Shown here piece after piece: positions 51,921 to 61,124 of a DNA stretch of 64,000 nt. The stretch covers positions 279,753-343,752 of the forward strand of contig NZ_VJVZ01000005.1 in assembly GCF_007097145.1 (NCBI RefSeq), given 5' to 3'. Numbering within the stretch: the stretch's first letter is position 1; every line of letters begins with the position of its first letter. A program made the position numbers and the translations under genes. Below the pieces are notes generated by a model. That model was given only the letters and a program-made list of their open reading frames with translations, had not been told where the DNA came from and searched no databases. The DNA comes from Flavobacterium zepuense. Lineage in GTDB: Bacteria; Bacteroidota; Bacteroidia; Flavobacteriales; Flavobacteriaceae.

Positions 51921-53783
51921 TTATTGGTAGGGTACGACCCCCGGCTTTCCAACCTGAAAATCGGGCAATATAATATCAGAGTTTTGGATGGTATTGGTAC
52001 GGAAAAGGTTGCTTCCCCTATCGGGAATATCGGGATAAAACGCCAGTGATAACTGGAAACTGTTGAATATCAGGTAGTCATTGTAAATTAAAAGCCCTAC
52101 ACCAATTTTAGTGTAGAGTTTACTCTCAAAAAGCTTATGCTCTTCAGTACCAATAACACCTGCAGTAAAACTAACAAAAGGGTTTAGCCTGAAACCCAGA
52201 ACATTCCATGGGGAATAAGACTGCGTTTGCAGGGTAACAACAGCTTTTTTAGTGCCAAGCAGCGTACGGCTGTCAAACCCCGGTATGCCTGTGGCATCTC
52301 CGTTAAGGCTAAGCTGGTCGGTAATTATAGACATCCGGTTATCTCCCATAACAATCATGGGCTTAATAAAATGCCTAAAACGCCACTTGCCCCAGGTTTT
52401 AATATTGGTAAAATACAAAGCATCAAGGCTTAGTGTGGTTTGCTGGGTTTTGCCGCGATAGTAAAACGACCCTACCTGCGTATTGAGGCTAAAATAGCCC
52501 CATTTGTAGTAGTTACCAAACGCATACCGCCCGCCTATGTAAAGCCGCTTTTCCTGATTCTTGTCCTGAACACCAAACGTGGCTGAATATACCTTGCCTA
52601 TGGGGATATCCTCTACAATGTCGTAATTAAAGAGGAATTTATCCTGAACGAATTTACGCGATGTTAAACCCACGCTACCCATGTAAAAATGTTCGTTAGA
52701 GTAAAAATTGACCGAATCATACTCAAACGTTGGGGTTTCAGAGTATTTACGGGCGTAGTAACGCGCTGTGGTTACCAGCCTTGTAGTACGGTCTTCCTCG
52801 GTTTCACCCTCATATATTTTAAACGCATAACCACCCCAAAAGTCCTGTGCTTTAGAGTTAAAGTTTTGATATTCCCACTCTTTCTGTGCATTAGGCAGGG
52901 TATCGCGCTGCACACGCGATTCTACATAGGCACCACCGGCCCAGCGTGTATATGCAGAGAAGAAATCCCTGTTTAACCCGAAGGCTTTAAGAGAGTTATC
53001 GCTTTGCCATATCTGGTAAGTTAATTGCGCATTAATATAGGTATTCATTATGTTAGGTACCGTGTATCGGGCCAGGTAAGAGGTTTCGCCGGTATCAAAA
53101 CGCTTATCAAAATCATTTTCAAACTGGTGCCCCAGTCCAAAAAAGTTACGCTCAGTAAATTTTAAGGATGTACTGCTGCCCGAGAAGGATCCGTTGGGGA
53201 TAAGGCTCCAGGAATCAAGCACCCGGATGTAAACATCTATAGAATCTTTACTATTAGTAACTTGCGGCGTAATAGCAACACGGCGCACGTAGCGCTGGCT
53301 ACGTATTAAACGTTCAGAATCTAATATCAAAAGCGAATCGAGCGGTTTGTTCTTTTTAAAAAGCAGCAAATTACGTATAGTCATTTGCTTGGACTTAAGG
53401 TGTACCCTGTTTCCAAAATTTTCTAACCAGTTATCGGGTTTGCGAACAGTATCGGTAACCGAATATCCAAACGGATCAAGGGTTTCAATGATAATTTTGC
53501 GTACTATTTTACCTTGCACCCTTGCATAGTCTATTTGCATTTCGGGTGCTGCCTTTTTAATTTCCTTACGTTTTTTAGACGGTGCTTTTTCCTTAACTGC
53601 CCTAAATACAAGCTTATGTATAAACTTGGTAAACTTGCGCCTTTTAGAATAGTCCTCCAGCTTTTTATACATCTGGTCCTGCTTTTCTTTTACGGTATCG
53701 CGGGGTGTAGTTTTATCCTGGGCCTGCATGGGCGCAATGGCAAAGAACGCCAGTAGTATAAGCAGCCTTATATGTAATGCCAT
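51921..53783 (-). CDS. BamA/TamA-like outer-membrane protein, unknown
   Basis: 620 residues with signal peptide (MALHIRLLILLAFFAIAPMQAQ). Residues ~80-230 hold POTRA-like features (IVRKIIIETLDPFGYSVTD, SQRYVRRVAITPQVTN) and the rest is a beta-barrel (FSGSSTSLKFTERNFFGLGHQF is like the first strands of Omp85 proteins; then repeated aromatic strands to the C terminus). Likely an Omp85-superfamily protein for protein or lipid export. Its exact role is not known to me. Confidence 0.75.
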   Translation of the reverse strand: MALHIRLLILLAFFAIAPMQAQDKTTPRDTVKEKQDQMYKKLEDYSKRRKFTKFIHKLVFRAVKEKAPSKKRKEIKKAAPEMQIDYARVQGKIVRKIIIETLDPFGYSVTDTVRKPDNWLENFGNRVHLKSKQMTIRNLLLFKKNKPLDSLLILDSERLIRSQRYVRRVAITPQVTNSKDSIDVYIRVLDSWSLIPNGSFSGSSTSLKFTERNFFGLGHQFENDFDKRFDTGETSYLARYTVPNIMNTYINAQLTYQIWQSDNSLKAFGLNRDFFSAYTRWAGGAYVESRVQRDTLPNAQKEWEYQNFNSKAQDFWGGYAFKIYEGETEEDRTTRLVTTARYYARKYSETPTFEYDSVNFYSNEHFYMGSVGLTSRKFVQDKFLFNYDIVEDIPIGKVYSATFGVQDKNQEKRLYIGGRYAFGNYYKWGYFSLNTQVGSFYYRGKTQQTTLSLDALYFTNIKTWGKWRFRHFIKPMIVMGDNRMSIITDQLSLNGDATGIPGFDSRTLLGTKKAVVTLQTQSYSPWNVLGFRLNPFVSFTAGVIGTEEHKLFESKLYTKIGVGLLIYNDYLIFNSFQLSLAFYPDIPDRGSNLFRTNTIQNSDIILPDFQVGKPGVVPYQ

Positions 53784-53890
53784 TTTGAATCCTTCCTGAA
53801 TTAGGGTTGAAAATTAACGAATTATACCCTAAATAAAAGCCAAAATTATGCACGCATGCATGTTTTACCATAGTTTTAACACCATAAAAA

Positions 53891-53912
53891 AAGAGGCCGT
53901 GTGTGGCCTCTT
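53891..53912 (-). terminator. Terminator of the nucleoid-associated protein gene
   Basis: AAGAGGCC (53891-53898) and GGCCTCTT (53905-53912), 8-bp perfect stem, T-run on the minus strand. Confidence 0.85.
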
Positions 53913-53935
53913 GTAATCGTATGGTTATTATTGTG

Positions 53936-54994
53936 TTAACTCTTTTGTTCTTTATTAAAGTAAACAAGGTAGTAATACATTTGTTTCTCCTCATCCCAAC
54001 CTTTTTCTACAAATTTCTCGGCGCTTTCAGGATTAATAAAGTCCAGCTTAATTTGTATGTTGGTATCCAGGTTAATAACGTTCTTTATCTTCTTACGGGC
54101 ATCGGTAACAGCCGCATTAGCAATAGGGAAGGTAGTAACATCCTCAATACTGTATTTAGGTGCTTTTTCTACCTTATAGTTCTTAAATTCAGATGCAATG
54201 TCCGGATTATCAATAACATCATTTAAGAAAGCTGTTTCTTCAAACGTGTCATTTTTAGCAAAGTGGTTAACCGCCCTGTTCATAAACATAACCTCTTCTT
54301 TCTTGTCTTCTGCCGGCAGTACCACATCTTTAGCGAAATCCTGAACAAATTTCATGTACTTTTTGGTCATAAAGTTCTCATCCTGAAAGGCATCTACCGA
54401 TAAGAAATGCTCCAGCCAGTAACGGGCATCATAACGGTTGTGGTCTATGGTAAGTATTTTGTAGCCATCTTCTTTTTTGTGGTTAAAAATAAGGCAGCCT
54501 TTATCAAGCTTATTAAGGTTAATACCTTGTTGCAGAAGGATTTCTATATTTGCCCCGTTCTCATCAAACTGAAGGAAATCGGTCTTTATTTCGCTTTTAA
54601 AGATACCAATAGCGTCAACTGGGTTGTTATCTATGGTAAGGTGCGTAAGATAACCAACATACACCTCACCGTTTTTAATATGCGGGTGGTTAGACTGCTC
54701 AAAAAGATGCTTGGTTATTTTTTTAGATACCTCATGTACCTTACTCGGGTCTGTAAAGATTTCTGTAGCAAAGTTATACATGTCATGGTAATCTAAATGC
54801 ACATCGTGTGCAAACTGAAAATAGTTCTCTTCCTTATCCCTGAATGGTTTAAAAAAGTACTCTTTTAGTAGCGGAACTATCTCATCTGTAGGTTTGTACG
54901 TTTGTTCAGATAAAAATATAGCCTCGTTACGGCTTTTATTACCTACCCTGTGAACCGACAGGCTCTCTATGTGCGTATTAAATAAGTTGATCAT
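53936..54994 (-). CDS. Nucleoid-associated protein (NdpA/YejK-like)
   Basis: 352 residues of the NdpA family: LFNTHIESLSVHRVGNKSRNEA, GEVYVGYLTHLTIDNNPVDAIGIFKSE, NKLDKGCLIFNHKKEDGYKIL and ARYWLEHFLSVDAFQDENFMTKKYMKF. YejK-type proteins bind nucleoids; its function in Bacteroidota is unclear. Alone on the minus strand, with its terminator at 53891. Confidence 0.88.
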   Translation of the reverse strand: MINLFNTHIESLSVHRVGNKSRNEAIFLSEQTYKPTDEIVPLLKEYFFKPFRDKEENYFQFAHDVHLDYHDMYNFATEIFTDPSKVHEVSKKITKHLFEQSNHPHIKNGEVYVGYLTHLTIDNNPVDAIGIFKSEIKTDFLQFDENGANIEILLQQGINLNKLDKGCLIFNHKKEDGYKILTIDHNRYDARYWLEHFLSVDAFQDENFMTKKYMKFVQDFAKDVVLPAEDKKEEVMFMNRAVNHFAKNDTFEETAFLNDVIDNPDIASEFKNYKVEKAPKYSIEDVTTFPIANAAVTDARKKIKNVINLDTNIQIKLDFINPESAEKFVEKGWDEEKQMYYYLVYFNKEQKS

Positions 54995-55007
54995 TGGTTA
55001 TGAGAGA

Positions 55008-55133
55008 GTTGCAAAGTTTCAAAGTAACTAAGTAGCAAAGTTACCGCCTGCAACTAAAAAATGTATTAAAATTTATTCTATCTAAATCAGGAAAGCCTTG
55101 TTACTCTGTAACTTAATTACTTTGTTACTTTTG
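55008..55133. repeat. Inverted AAAGTAAC repeats between two genes
   Basis: CAAAGTAACTAAGTAGCAAAG and onward (55019-55044) and GTAACTTAATTACTTTGTTAC (55108-55128) are imperfect inverted copies. They lie between the nucleoid-associated gene and the pRiA4b-like gene, forming a potential long hairpin. Confidence 0.6.
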
Positions 55134-55135
55134 TT

Positions 55136-55678
55136 TTAATTCCAATTATGGTCGTCAAAGCCTATGTCTTCTATGTTGTCATCGTTAAACATATCAAGGT
55201 CTTCTTCGTCATAATCATCATCAAATTCGCCGTACAGGTCATCGCTGGTTTCATCAGTGCCAAAGGCCATTTCAGGGGCGTTTGCGGGCATTTCGCCATG
55301 TGCAAACAGCAAGTCGGGGTAGGCGGTTCCGGCTATAGGCTCCTCAATGGCAGCAAGTTCCACAAAAAACGTCCACATGTTTAAAAAATCATACACGTAA
55401 ATTATCTTATTGGCCTCTCTATCAAGCCTTTCACCTAAAATATAGTCGGCCATAGTTTTTTGCTCACCCGGAACATCACCCGTGTCAAACAGGGCAATTT
55501 CCTCTTCCTGGTTCCACTCATCATCGCAGGTGTAAAACGAGGCTATCTCAAGCCCGTCAAACCCAAAGGCATTTACAATTGCGTTGTGCAAATCTTCGAG
55601 TGTATCTTCCTCAAGAATAGCTATATCCCTAAAAATGTCTTCCTCTGCATCTAATATAACTCTAAATTTGTAAACCAT
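55136..55678 (-). CDS. pRiA4b ORF-3-like / IS1096-passenger-like protein
   Basis: 180 residues: MVYKFRVILDAEEDIFRDIAILEEDTLEDLHNAIVNAFGFDGLEIASFYTC matches the plasmid pRiA4b ORF-3 family (found with transposons and alone). The C-terminal third is acidic (EFDDDYDEEDLDMFNDDNIED). No transposase is nearby. Function unknown, perhaps nucleic-acid- or transposition-related. Confidence 0.82.
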   Translation of the reverse strand: MVYKFRVILDAEEDIFRDIAILEEDTLEDLHNAIVNAFGFDGLEIASFYTCDDEWNQEEEIALFDTGDVPGEQKTMADYILGERLDREANKIIYVYDFLNMWTFFVELAAIEEPIAGTAYPDLLFAHGEMPANAPEMAFGTDETSDDLYGEFDDDYDEEDLDMFNDDNIEDIGFDDHNWN

Positions 55679-56087
55679 AATAGTAAAATTTTTAATGCTT
55701 CAAAGGTAAAATATTAATTCTGAAATTGGGTTTTGGATTTTTAGATTTTTTAAATAAGAGTGTCAAAATTCCAAATTTCAAATTCCAAATTTCAAGCAAA
55801 AAAAGGCTTAATTTTTCACTTTTGGACTTTGAGTTGCACTAAAAACACCATTTTTTAACCCCATTTTTGACCTTAAAAGGCTAATATTTCACTTTTGGAT
55901 TTTATTTTTCGAATTTAAAAATTAAAAGATTCAAAAATTGAAAAATCCAAAAAGCAAATTCCAAATCTTAAACTTCGATCCGGATTTTCACCTTCACGTT
56001 TTTTTGTAATTTGAGATTTTTTTTTTGGAATTTTCCCGTTCTAATTTTTGTTATTTGAAATTTGATGCTTGGAATTTCTTTATGAAT
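55679..56087. other. 409-base intergenic region of AT-rich repeats
   Basis: No gene. It holds direct repeats AATTCCAAATTTCAAATTCC (from 55767) and a second copy of the dispersed element (55806-55905), then T-rich sequence. I see no RNA gene. Confidence 0.7.
55806..55905 (-). repeat. Dispersed ~100 bp element, copy B
   Basis: Reverse complement of copy A at 51799, with CTAATATTTCACTTTTGG (55881-55898) and a second copy at 55807-55825, spacer AGTTGCACTAAAAACACC. Confidence 0.75.
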
Positions 56088-56477
56088 CTATAGTTCATAA
56101 AACTCCACTGGCAAATCATCGGGGTCGGCAAAAAAGGTAAAACGCTTTCCGGTAAATTCATCTACGCGGATGGGTTCGCATTCAACATCATTCTGGCTGA
56201 GCCACGAAATGGCTGCCTCAATATCAGCCACCTCAAAAGCAATGTGGCGCAGGCCTGCCGCTTCCGGCCGCGATGGGCGCGCCGGCGGGTTGGGGAACGA
56301 GAACAGCTCAATAGCATAAGTACCGTTAATAGCCAGATCCAGCTTATAGGAGTCGCGCTCTTTGCGGTAATTCTCGGCAATAACGGTAAAGCCTAAAATG
56401 TTGGTATAAAAATGCTTAGAAGCCTCATAGTCCATACAAATAATAGCTATGTGGTGTATTTTGTTTATAGATATCAT
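56088..56477 (-). CDS. VOC family protein (YaeR/SMU1112c-like)
   Basis: 129 residues: KIHHIAIICMDYEASKHFYTNILGF with the first His metal ligand, DLAINGTYAIELFSFPNPP, AGLRHIAFEVADIEAAI and FFADPDDLPVEFYEL (Glu ligand) of a glyoxalase-like VOC domain. Reaction unknown. It is 9 bases downstream of the other VOC gene (56487). Confidence 0.9.
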   Translation of the reverse strand: MISINKIHHIAIICMDYEASKHFYTNILGFTVIAENYRKERDSYKLDLAINGTYAIELFSFPNPPARPSRPEAAGLRHIAFEVADIEAAISWLSQNDVECEPIRVDEFTGKRFTFFADPDDLPVEFYEL

Positions 56478-56486
56478 ACTATTTTG

Positions 56487-56861
56487 TTATAGGGGCTGGT
56501 TAATCCACCAGTGGTTGCCAAAAGGGTCTTCAAAACCGGCGGCATAGCCATACTCCTGTTTTGCGGGGCTTTGTAGCGATGTACCGCCCTGCTCTATACC
56601 GGCGTTGTACACCCTGTCTACACTTTCTACATAAATAAACATGCCCGATGTTTTTTGCTGCCAGTTGCTGTTGCTGCTGGCAAACATAATAATGGCATCA
56701 TTAATTTTAATCTCGCCGTGCATAATGCTGCGGCCATCCTCTCCGGGGGCAAGGTATTGCTCTATAGCGCCAAACACTTTTTTTGCATATTCCAAAAAAT
56801 CAGGAGCATTATCTAAAATAAGGTAGGGCATAACCGGCAGGTAGGTAGCGGGAATGTTCAT
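56487..56861 (-). CDS. VOC/PhnB-like protein
   Basis: 124 residues: MPYLILDNAPDFLEYAKKVFGAIE, MHGEIKINDAIIMFASS, AGIEQGGTSLQSPAKQEYGYAAGFEDPFGNHWWINQPL, the PhnB/glyoxalase-like signature. Reaction unknown. Likely cotranscribed with the 56088 gene. Confidence 0.9.
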   Translation of the reverse strand: MNIPATYLPVMPYLILDNAPDFLEYAKKVFGAIEQYLAPGEDGRSIMHGEIKINDAIIMFASSNSNWQQKTSGMFIYVESVDRVYNAGIEQGGTSLQSPAKQEYGYAAGFEDPFGNHWWINQPL

Positions 56862-56914
56862 AATATCAAATTTATGATTATACCACTAAGATACTTTTTT
56901 TGACCGAAACCGCC

Positions 56915-57520
56915 TTACCTGCGCACCAGCCTTTTTATGCGCCTGCCGTATAATTTTATGTTCTTTACTGCTTGTGGCGATGGATACTGCCTGTGCCTGT
57001 GGATGTTATTAAAGATAAGCGCCGCGATTAACAGTATAAGCGCACCGCTTAAAACAGGGGAGAGCACATACATATAACCCAGCTCCTTAATTTGTTCCGA
57101 TCCTGTTACGGCTATCAGCGCTGTAGCGCCACCGGGCGGGTGCAGCGTTTTGGTTATCTGCATTAGTATGATGGATAGCGATACTGCCAGGGGTGCGGCT
57201 ATCCAAACCGTTTCGGGTAATAATTTTTGGATGGTAACGCCTATAAGTGCCGATATTACGTGCCCGCCCATAAGGTTGCGGGGTTGCGCAAGCGGACTCA
57301 TAATTACCCCATATACTAATACGCATGATGCCCCAAACGAACCTATTAGCAATACAACGTCCTGTGGAGCAAATGCCTTATATTGTAAAAAGGTAATGGT
57401 ACCCAGGCCGAAAAACGACCCTATAAAAGCCCAAAAGTGCTCTTTAAAATCTACAAGTGTTTCTTTATAAAACACATAGCGGGCGTGGCGGTAAGTGTGC
57501 TTGATCTTTTTGAGGGGCAT
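56915..57520 (-). CDS. HPP family membrane protein
   Basis: 201 residues with four to five membrane helices. The motif HPPGGATAL (about residue 125) in ITKTLHPPGGATALIAVTG defines the HPP family, tied to nitrite or anion transport in plants and bacteria. Lies 9 bases after the ClC gene (57530), so anion transport as a joint function is plausible. Confidence 0.9.
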   Translation of the reverse strand: MPLKKIKHTYRHARYVFYKETLVDFKEHFWAFIGSFFGLGTITFLQYKAFAPQDVVLLIGSFGASCVLVYGVIMSPLAQPRNLMGGHVISALIGVTIQKLLPETVWIAAPLAVSLSIILMQITKTLHPPGGATALIAVTGSEQIKELGYMYVLSPVLSGALILLIAALIFNNIHRHRQYPSPQAVKNIKLYGRRIKRLVRR

Positions 57521-57529
57521 GTGCAGTCT

Positions 57530-58795
57530 TTATTTTTTTGCGAAGCTGTATACCGTGTACGGAAAAATGCGATGTGCCATATACTTGGCAACAAAGCTTA
57601 CTATAAGCAAAGGTATAAATAAAGAATAATTGTTTATAAGCCCGCATACCAGGAACAACGCGGTTAATGGTGCGTGTATGCTGGCGCTAAGCATGGCAGC
57701 CATGCCTACTATCATAAAATTAAGCGGAATAACCCCTGCATTAAAAAAGGTATTAAGGGTTATGGCAAGGAACAAGCCTAAAAAAGCACCTATAAAAATG
57801 CCGGGTGCAAACACGCCGCCATCGCCACCGGCCGATAGGGTTATAGAGGTTATAAGCGGCTTAAGCAGCAGTATGCCAAAAAGGGTAAAGGCTATAATGG
57901 GCGTAAGCACAAGGGTATTGGCGGTAAGCAAGCTTTCTTTAAGGGCGTGGTAGCCTTCGCCATACAATTGTGGCAATAGCAGTATCATTATGGTAATAGC
58001 TGCGGCGCCAAATACTATTTTATGGTAGCCGGTACTAAATTTTAAAAACTGCTTTTTAAAGAACAATACACTTTTTGTCAGGTAGATGGAATTGATACCC
58101 GCCAATATGCCTAAAAGCATAAACCACGGCAGGGCATACAAATTCCAATGGGTTATGTTTACGGTAAACAGGGCTTCTTCGCCCAGCAGGTACACAACGC
58201 CATAAGCCACAGCAGCCGATAGCAGATTGGTAACAATAAATGCCTTATTCACTTTTTTAAAGATAACCTCGTAGGCAAAGAGCAGTCCGGCAAGGGGTGT
58301 ATTAAACAGGGCGGTTAACCCGGCCGTGATACCTGCGCAGATAAGTTCCTGCCTGTATTTTTTAAGGAATGATTCTTTTTGTGTGGCGACCGACCCAATT
58401 GCTGCCGTTGCCACAACGGTAGAAACTTCTATGCCCGTGCTGCCGCCAAAACTAACGGTTAAAAGCCCGTTTATAAAGTGCGATGGTATTTTGTAAGAGG
58501 GCAATGGCGTTCCGGTAGCGTTGGCATCAAACACTTCTTTAATGCCCTTGTTCTCTTTTTTCTTAAAAAGGTAGTAGCGCAAAATATAAATTAACGACAA
58601 CCCAATAAACGGAAAAACCGCATACCATAAATGGTTAGCGGCTGCCCTATGGTATAATAGCTCCTCATAATGCTCTGTAATATGTTTTAAAGACACTCCT
58701 AAAAGTGCTGCCATAAAGCCAATTACAAGCGAGGCAATGATTAATTTTTTGTTGAATAGTAAAGCCTTAAAGGATCGTGATATAGAAAATTGCAT
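57530..58795 (-). CDS. ClC-type chloride channel/antiporter
   Basis: 421 residues, membrane domain only (no CBS). Motifs: SFGGSTGIEVSTVVATAAIGS (GIEVS in place of GREGP, Glu kept), ALFNTPLAGLLFAYE and LSAGGDGGVFAPGIFIGAF. A second ClC beside HPP; the other (27201) has CBS domains. Transported anion unknown. Confidence 0.93.
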   Translation of the reverse strand: MQFSISRSFKALLFNKKLIIASLVIGFMAALLGVSLKHITEHYEELLYHRAAANHLWYAVFPFIGLSLIYILRYYLFKKKENKGIKEVFDANATGTPLPSYKIPSHFINGLLTVSFGGSTGIEVSTVVATAAIGSVATQKESFLKKYRQELICAGITAGLTALFNTPLAGLLFAYEVIFKKVNKAFIVTNLLSAAVAYGVVYLLGEEALFTVNITHWNLYALPWFMLLGILAGINSIYLTKSVLFFKKQFLKFSTGYHKIVFGAAAITIMILLLPQLYGEGYHALKESLLTANTLVLTPIIAFTLFGILLLKPLITSITLSAGGDGGVFAPGIFIGAFLGLFLAITLNTFFNAGVIPLNFMIVGMAAMLSASIHAPLTALFLVCGLINNYSLFIPLLIVSFVAKYMAHRIFPYTVYSFAKK

Positions 58796-58970
58796 TATAT
58801 AACTGTTTACTATGCAAAGTTAAGTTCCATATAAATGCTATCTATAATTTTTAACATTAAAATAGTTTTATAAGGCAAACAACTCATCCTTTGAATTCCG
58901 CAACTCGGTAAGCTTTTTTATGAATCCGTGGTTTGGAGGCGCACCTTTGCTGCATCAAAACCAACCAACC

Positions 58971-61124
58971 ATGAAAACACTATTACTACTTGCCTTGTTA
59001 GCAACCTCATTTTTTGCCAGTGCCCAGAAAACCATTAGCGGTACCGTAACTAATGATAAAGGCGAATTTATAGAGGGTGCCAACATTTATATTGATGGCA
59101 CTTACGATGGTGCAACATCCGGGGCCGATGGTACTTTTAGTTTTGAAACTACCGCTACCGGCGCGCAGGTGTTGGTCATTACCTTTTTAAGTTCGGAAGA
59201 CATGAGGCAGGATATCGTAGTGGAAGATTTTAAACCGAAAGCATTTAAGCTCCGCGAAAGCGTTAATACGTTAGATGGCGTTGTAATATCGGCAGGTACA
59301 TTCAGCGCCGGCGATAATAGTAAGGTCAATGCCCTTAAACCGTTAGACATTGTTACCACGGCAGGATCGGCAGGCGATATTGTAGCTGCTTTGCAAACCC
59401 TTCCGGGTACGCAAACGGTGGGCGAAAGCGGCAGGCTGTTTGTGCGCGGTGGCGAGGCCGATGAAACCCAAACCTTTGTAGACGGCATACGTGTGGCGCA
59501 GCCGTATAATGCTACGGCCAACAATATCCCTACCCGCGGGCGCTTTTCGCCGTTCCTTTTTAAGGGGATGACCTTTAGTACGGGCGGTTATTCGGCGGAG
59601 TTTGGCGAGGCGTTATCCAGCGTGCTGCTCCTTAATACGATAGAAGAGCCGGCAGAAGAATCTACCGAAATTGCCGTGATGACTGTGGGCTTAGGCCTTG
59701 GCAATACTCAAAAGTGGGACAAAAGCTCGCTTAGCTTTAATGCCGCCTATACCGATTTAAAACCGTACCAATGGCTGGTACCGCAGGAGGTAAGCTGGAA
59801 CAAACCCTACCAGTCGCTTGCCGGGGAGAGCGTGTACCGTTATAAATTTAACAGCGGTGTGCTTAAAGTATACGCTGCTTTTGACCATGCCAATTTCGAC
59901 CTGAACCAAAAGGACATCAACCAGCCGGAACCAATAAGGGTGGATATGACGAATGATAACCTGTATGTAAACTCATCCTATAAAGGGATGTTCGGTACGC
60001 AGTGGACGATACAAACCGGCGTTGCCTACGGTTACAGTCACAATAAAATTGGCCTTGATGCTAATACCGTAACCAATGGAGAACACAGCAGCCACCTTAA
60101 GTTAAAGCTGACCAAAGGTTTCAGCAGCAGGGTTAAACTATCTTTTGGCGGCGATTATTTTATTACCGACTTTGATGAGCGCTATAAAGAGCCAACCGGG
60201 TTTGCGTACCACAGCGGTTACTACAACAATATTGCTGCTGTTTATACCGAAGGCGATATTATCTTCTCTAACAATTTTGCGCTTAAGGCAGGATTCAGGA
60301 GTTCGTACTCGCAAATTATAGGTAAGGCAACCGCCGAACCGCGTATAGCGTTGGCATATAAGGCGGGTAAAAAAGGGCAGTTTTCGTTAGCGTATGGCGA
60401 TTTTTACCAAACCCCAAAACAGGATTACCTTAAATACTTTAAGCAGTTTGATTTTGAGAAAACCTCCCACTACATCTTCAACTACATGTATAACAGTAAC
60501 GGGAAAACCTTTAGAGCCGAAGCGTATTATAAAGACTACAACAGCCTTGTAAAATATAATACCACGCTGCCGGAATATAACAGCGTATATAACAATAGCG
60601 GTAAGGGCTACGCACAGGGTATCGATTTATTCTGGAGGGATAGCAAGACCCTTAAAAATGTAGATTACTGGATTTCATATTCTTATATAGACAGCAAGCG
60701 CGATTATAAAAATTACGAAAGCAAGGTAACGCCAAGTTACATTGCGCCGCATAACTTCTCTATAGTTACAAAATACTGGATTAACGATTTGCGTTCGCAA
60801 CTGGGCGTTACCTACAGCTATAACTCAGGCCGCCCGTATGATAACCCTAACGAAACTGCCTTTATGGCGAGCCATACCAAAAGCTACAACAACCTTAGCC
60901 TTAGCTGGGCGTACTTACTGTCGCAGCAAAAAATACTGTACTTCTCGGTATCTAACGTTACGGGTGCTGATAATGTATTTGGCTACAACTATGCCAACAA
61001 CCCCGGTGCCGATGGCCAGTTTGCGCGCCAGGCCGTTACCCAGCCCGCAAGCCGTTTCTTTTTTGTAGGTTTCTTTTGGACGATCAGTTCCAACAAAAAC
61101 AAAAACCAGTTAGAGAATTTATAG
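58971..61124 (+). CDS. TonB-dependent outer-membrane receptor
   Basis: I start at ATG 58971 (MKTLLLLALLATSFFASAQ, signal peptide); the frame is open from 58920 but that part is upstream of the likely promoter. 717 residues. CarboxypepD-like domain (TISGTVTNDKGEFIEGANIYIDG), plug (ALQTLPGTQTVGESGRLFVRGGEADETQTFVDGI) and beta-barrel to the end. No TonB box is certain and no SusD partner lies downstream, so it is more likely a siderophore/metal or peptide receptor than a SusC. Confidence 0.92.
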   Translation: MKTLLLLALLATSFFASAQKTISGTVTNDKGEFIEGANIYIDGTYDGATSGADGTFSFETTATGAQVLVITFLSSEDMRQDIVVEDFKPKAFKLRESVNTLDGVVISAGTFSAGDNSKVNALKPLDIVTTAGSAGDIVAALQTLPGTQTVGESGRLFVRGGEADETQTFVDGIRVAQPYNATANNIPTRGRFSPFLFKGMTFSTGGYSAEFGEALSSVLLLNTIEEPAEESTEIAVMTVGLGLGNTQKWDKSSLSFNAAYTDLKPYQWLVPQEVSWNKPYQSLAGESVYRYKFNSGVLKVYAAFDHANFDLNQKDINQPEPIRVDMTNDNLYVNSSYKGMFGTQWTIQTGVAYGYSHNKIGLDANTVTNGEHSSHLKLKLTKGFSSRVKLSFGGDYFITDFDERYKEPTGFAYHSGYYNNIAAVYTEGDIIFSNNFALKAGFRSSYSQIIGKATAEPRIALAYKAGKKGQFSLAYGDFYQTPKQDYLKYFKQFDFEKTSHYIFNYMYNSNGKTFRAEAYYKDYNSLVKYNTTLPEYNSVYNNSGKGYAQGIDLFWRDSKTLKNVDYWISYSYIDSKRDYKNYESKVTPSYIAPHNFSIVTKYWINDLRSQLGVTYSYNSGRPYDNPNETAFMASHTKSYNNLSLSWAYLLSQQKILYFSVSNVTGADNVFGYNYANNPGADGQFARQAVTQPASRFFFVGFFWTISSNKNKNQLENL

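Noticed and set aside
55136..55678. Insertion sequence marked by the pRiA4b ORF-3-like protein
   Set aside because: No transposase, no terminal inverted repeats and no target duplication are visible around it.
58971..61124. SusC of a polysaccharide-use locus
   Set aside because: No SusD, glycoside hydrolase or hybrid sensor is adjacent, and the protein is shorter than typical SusC.
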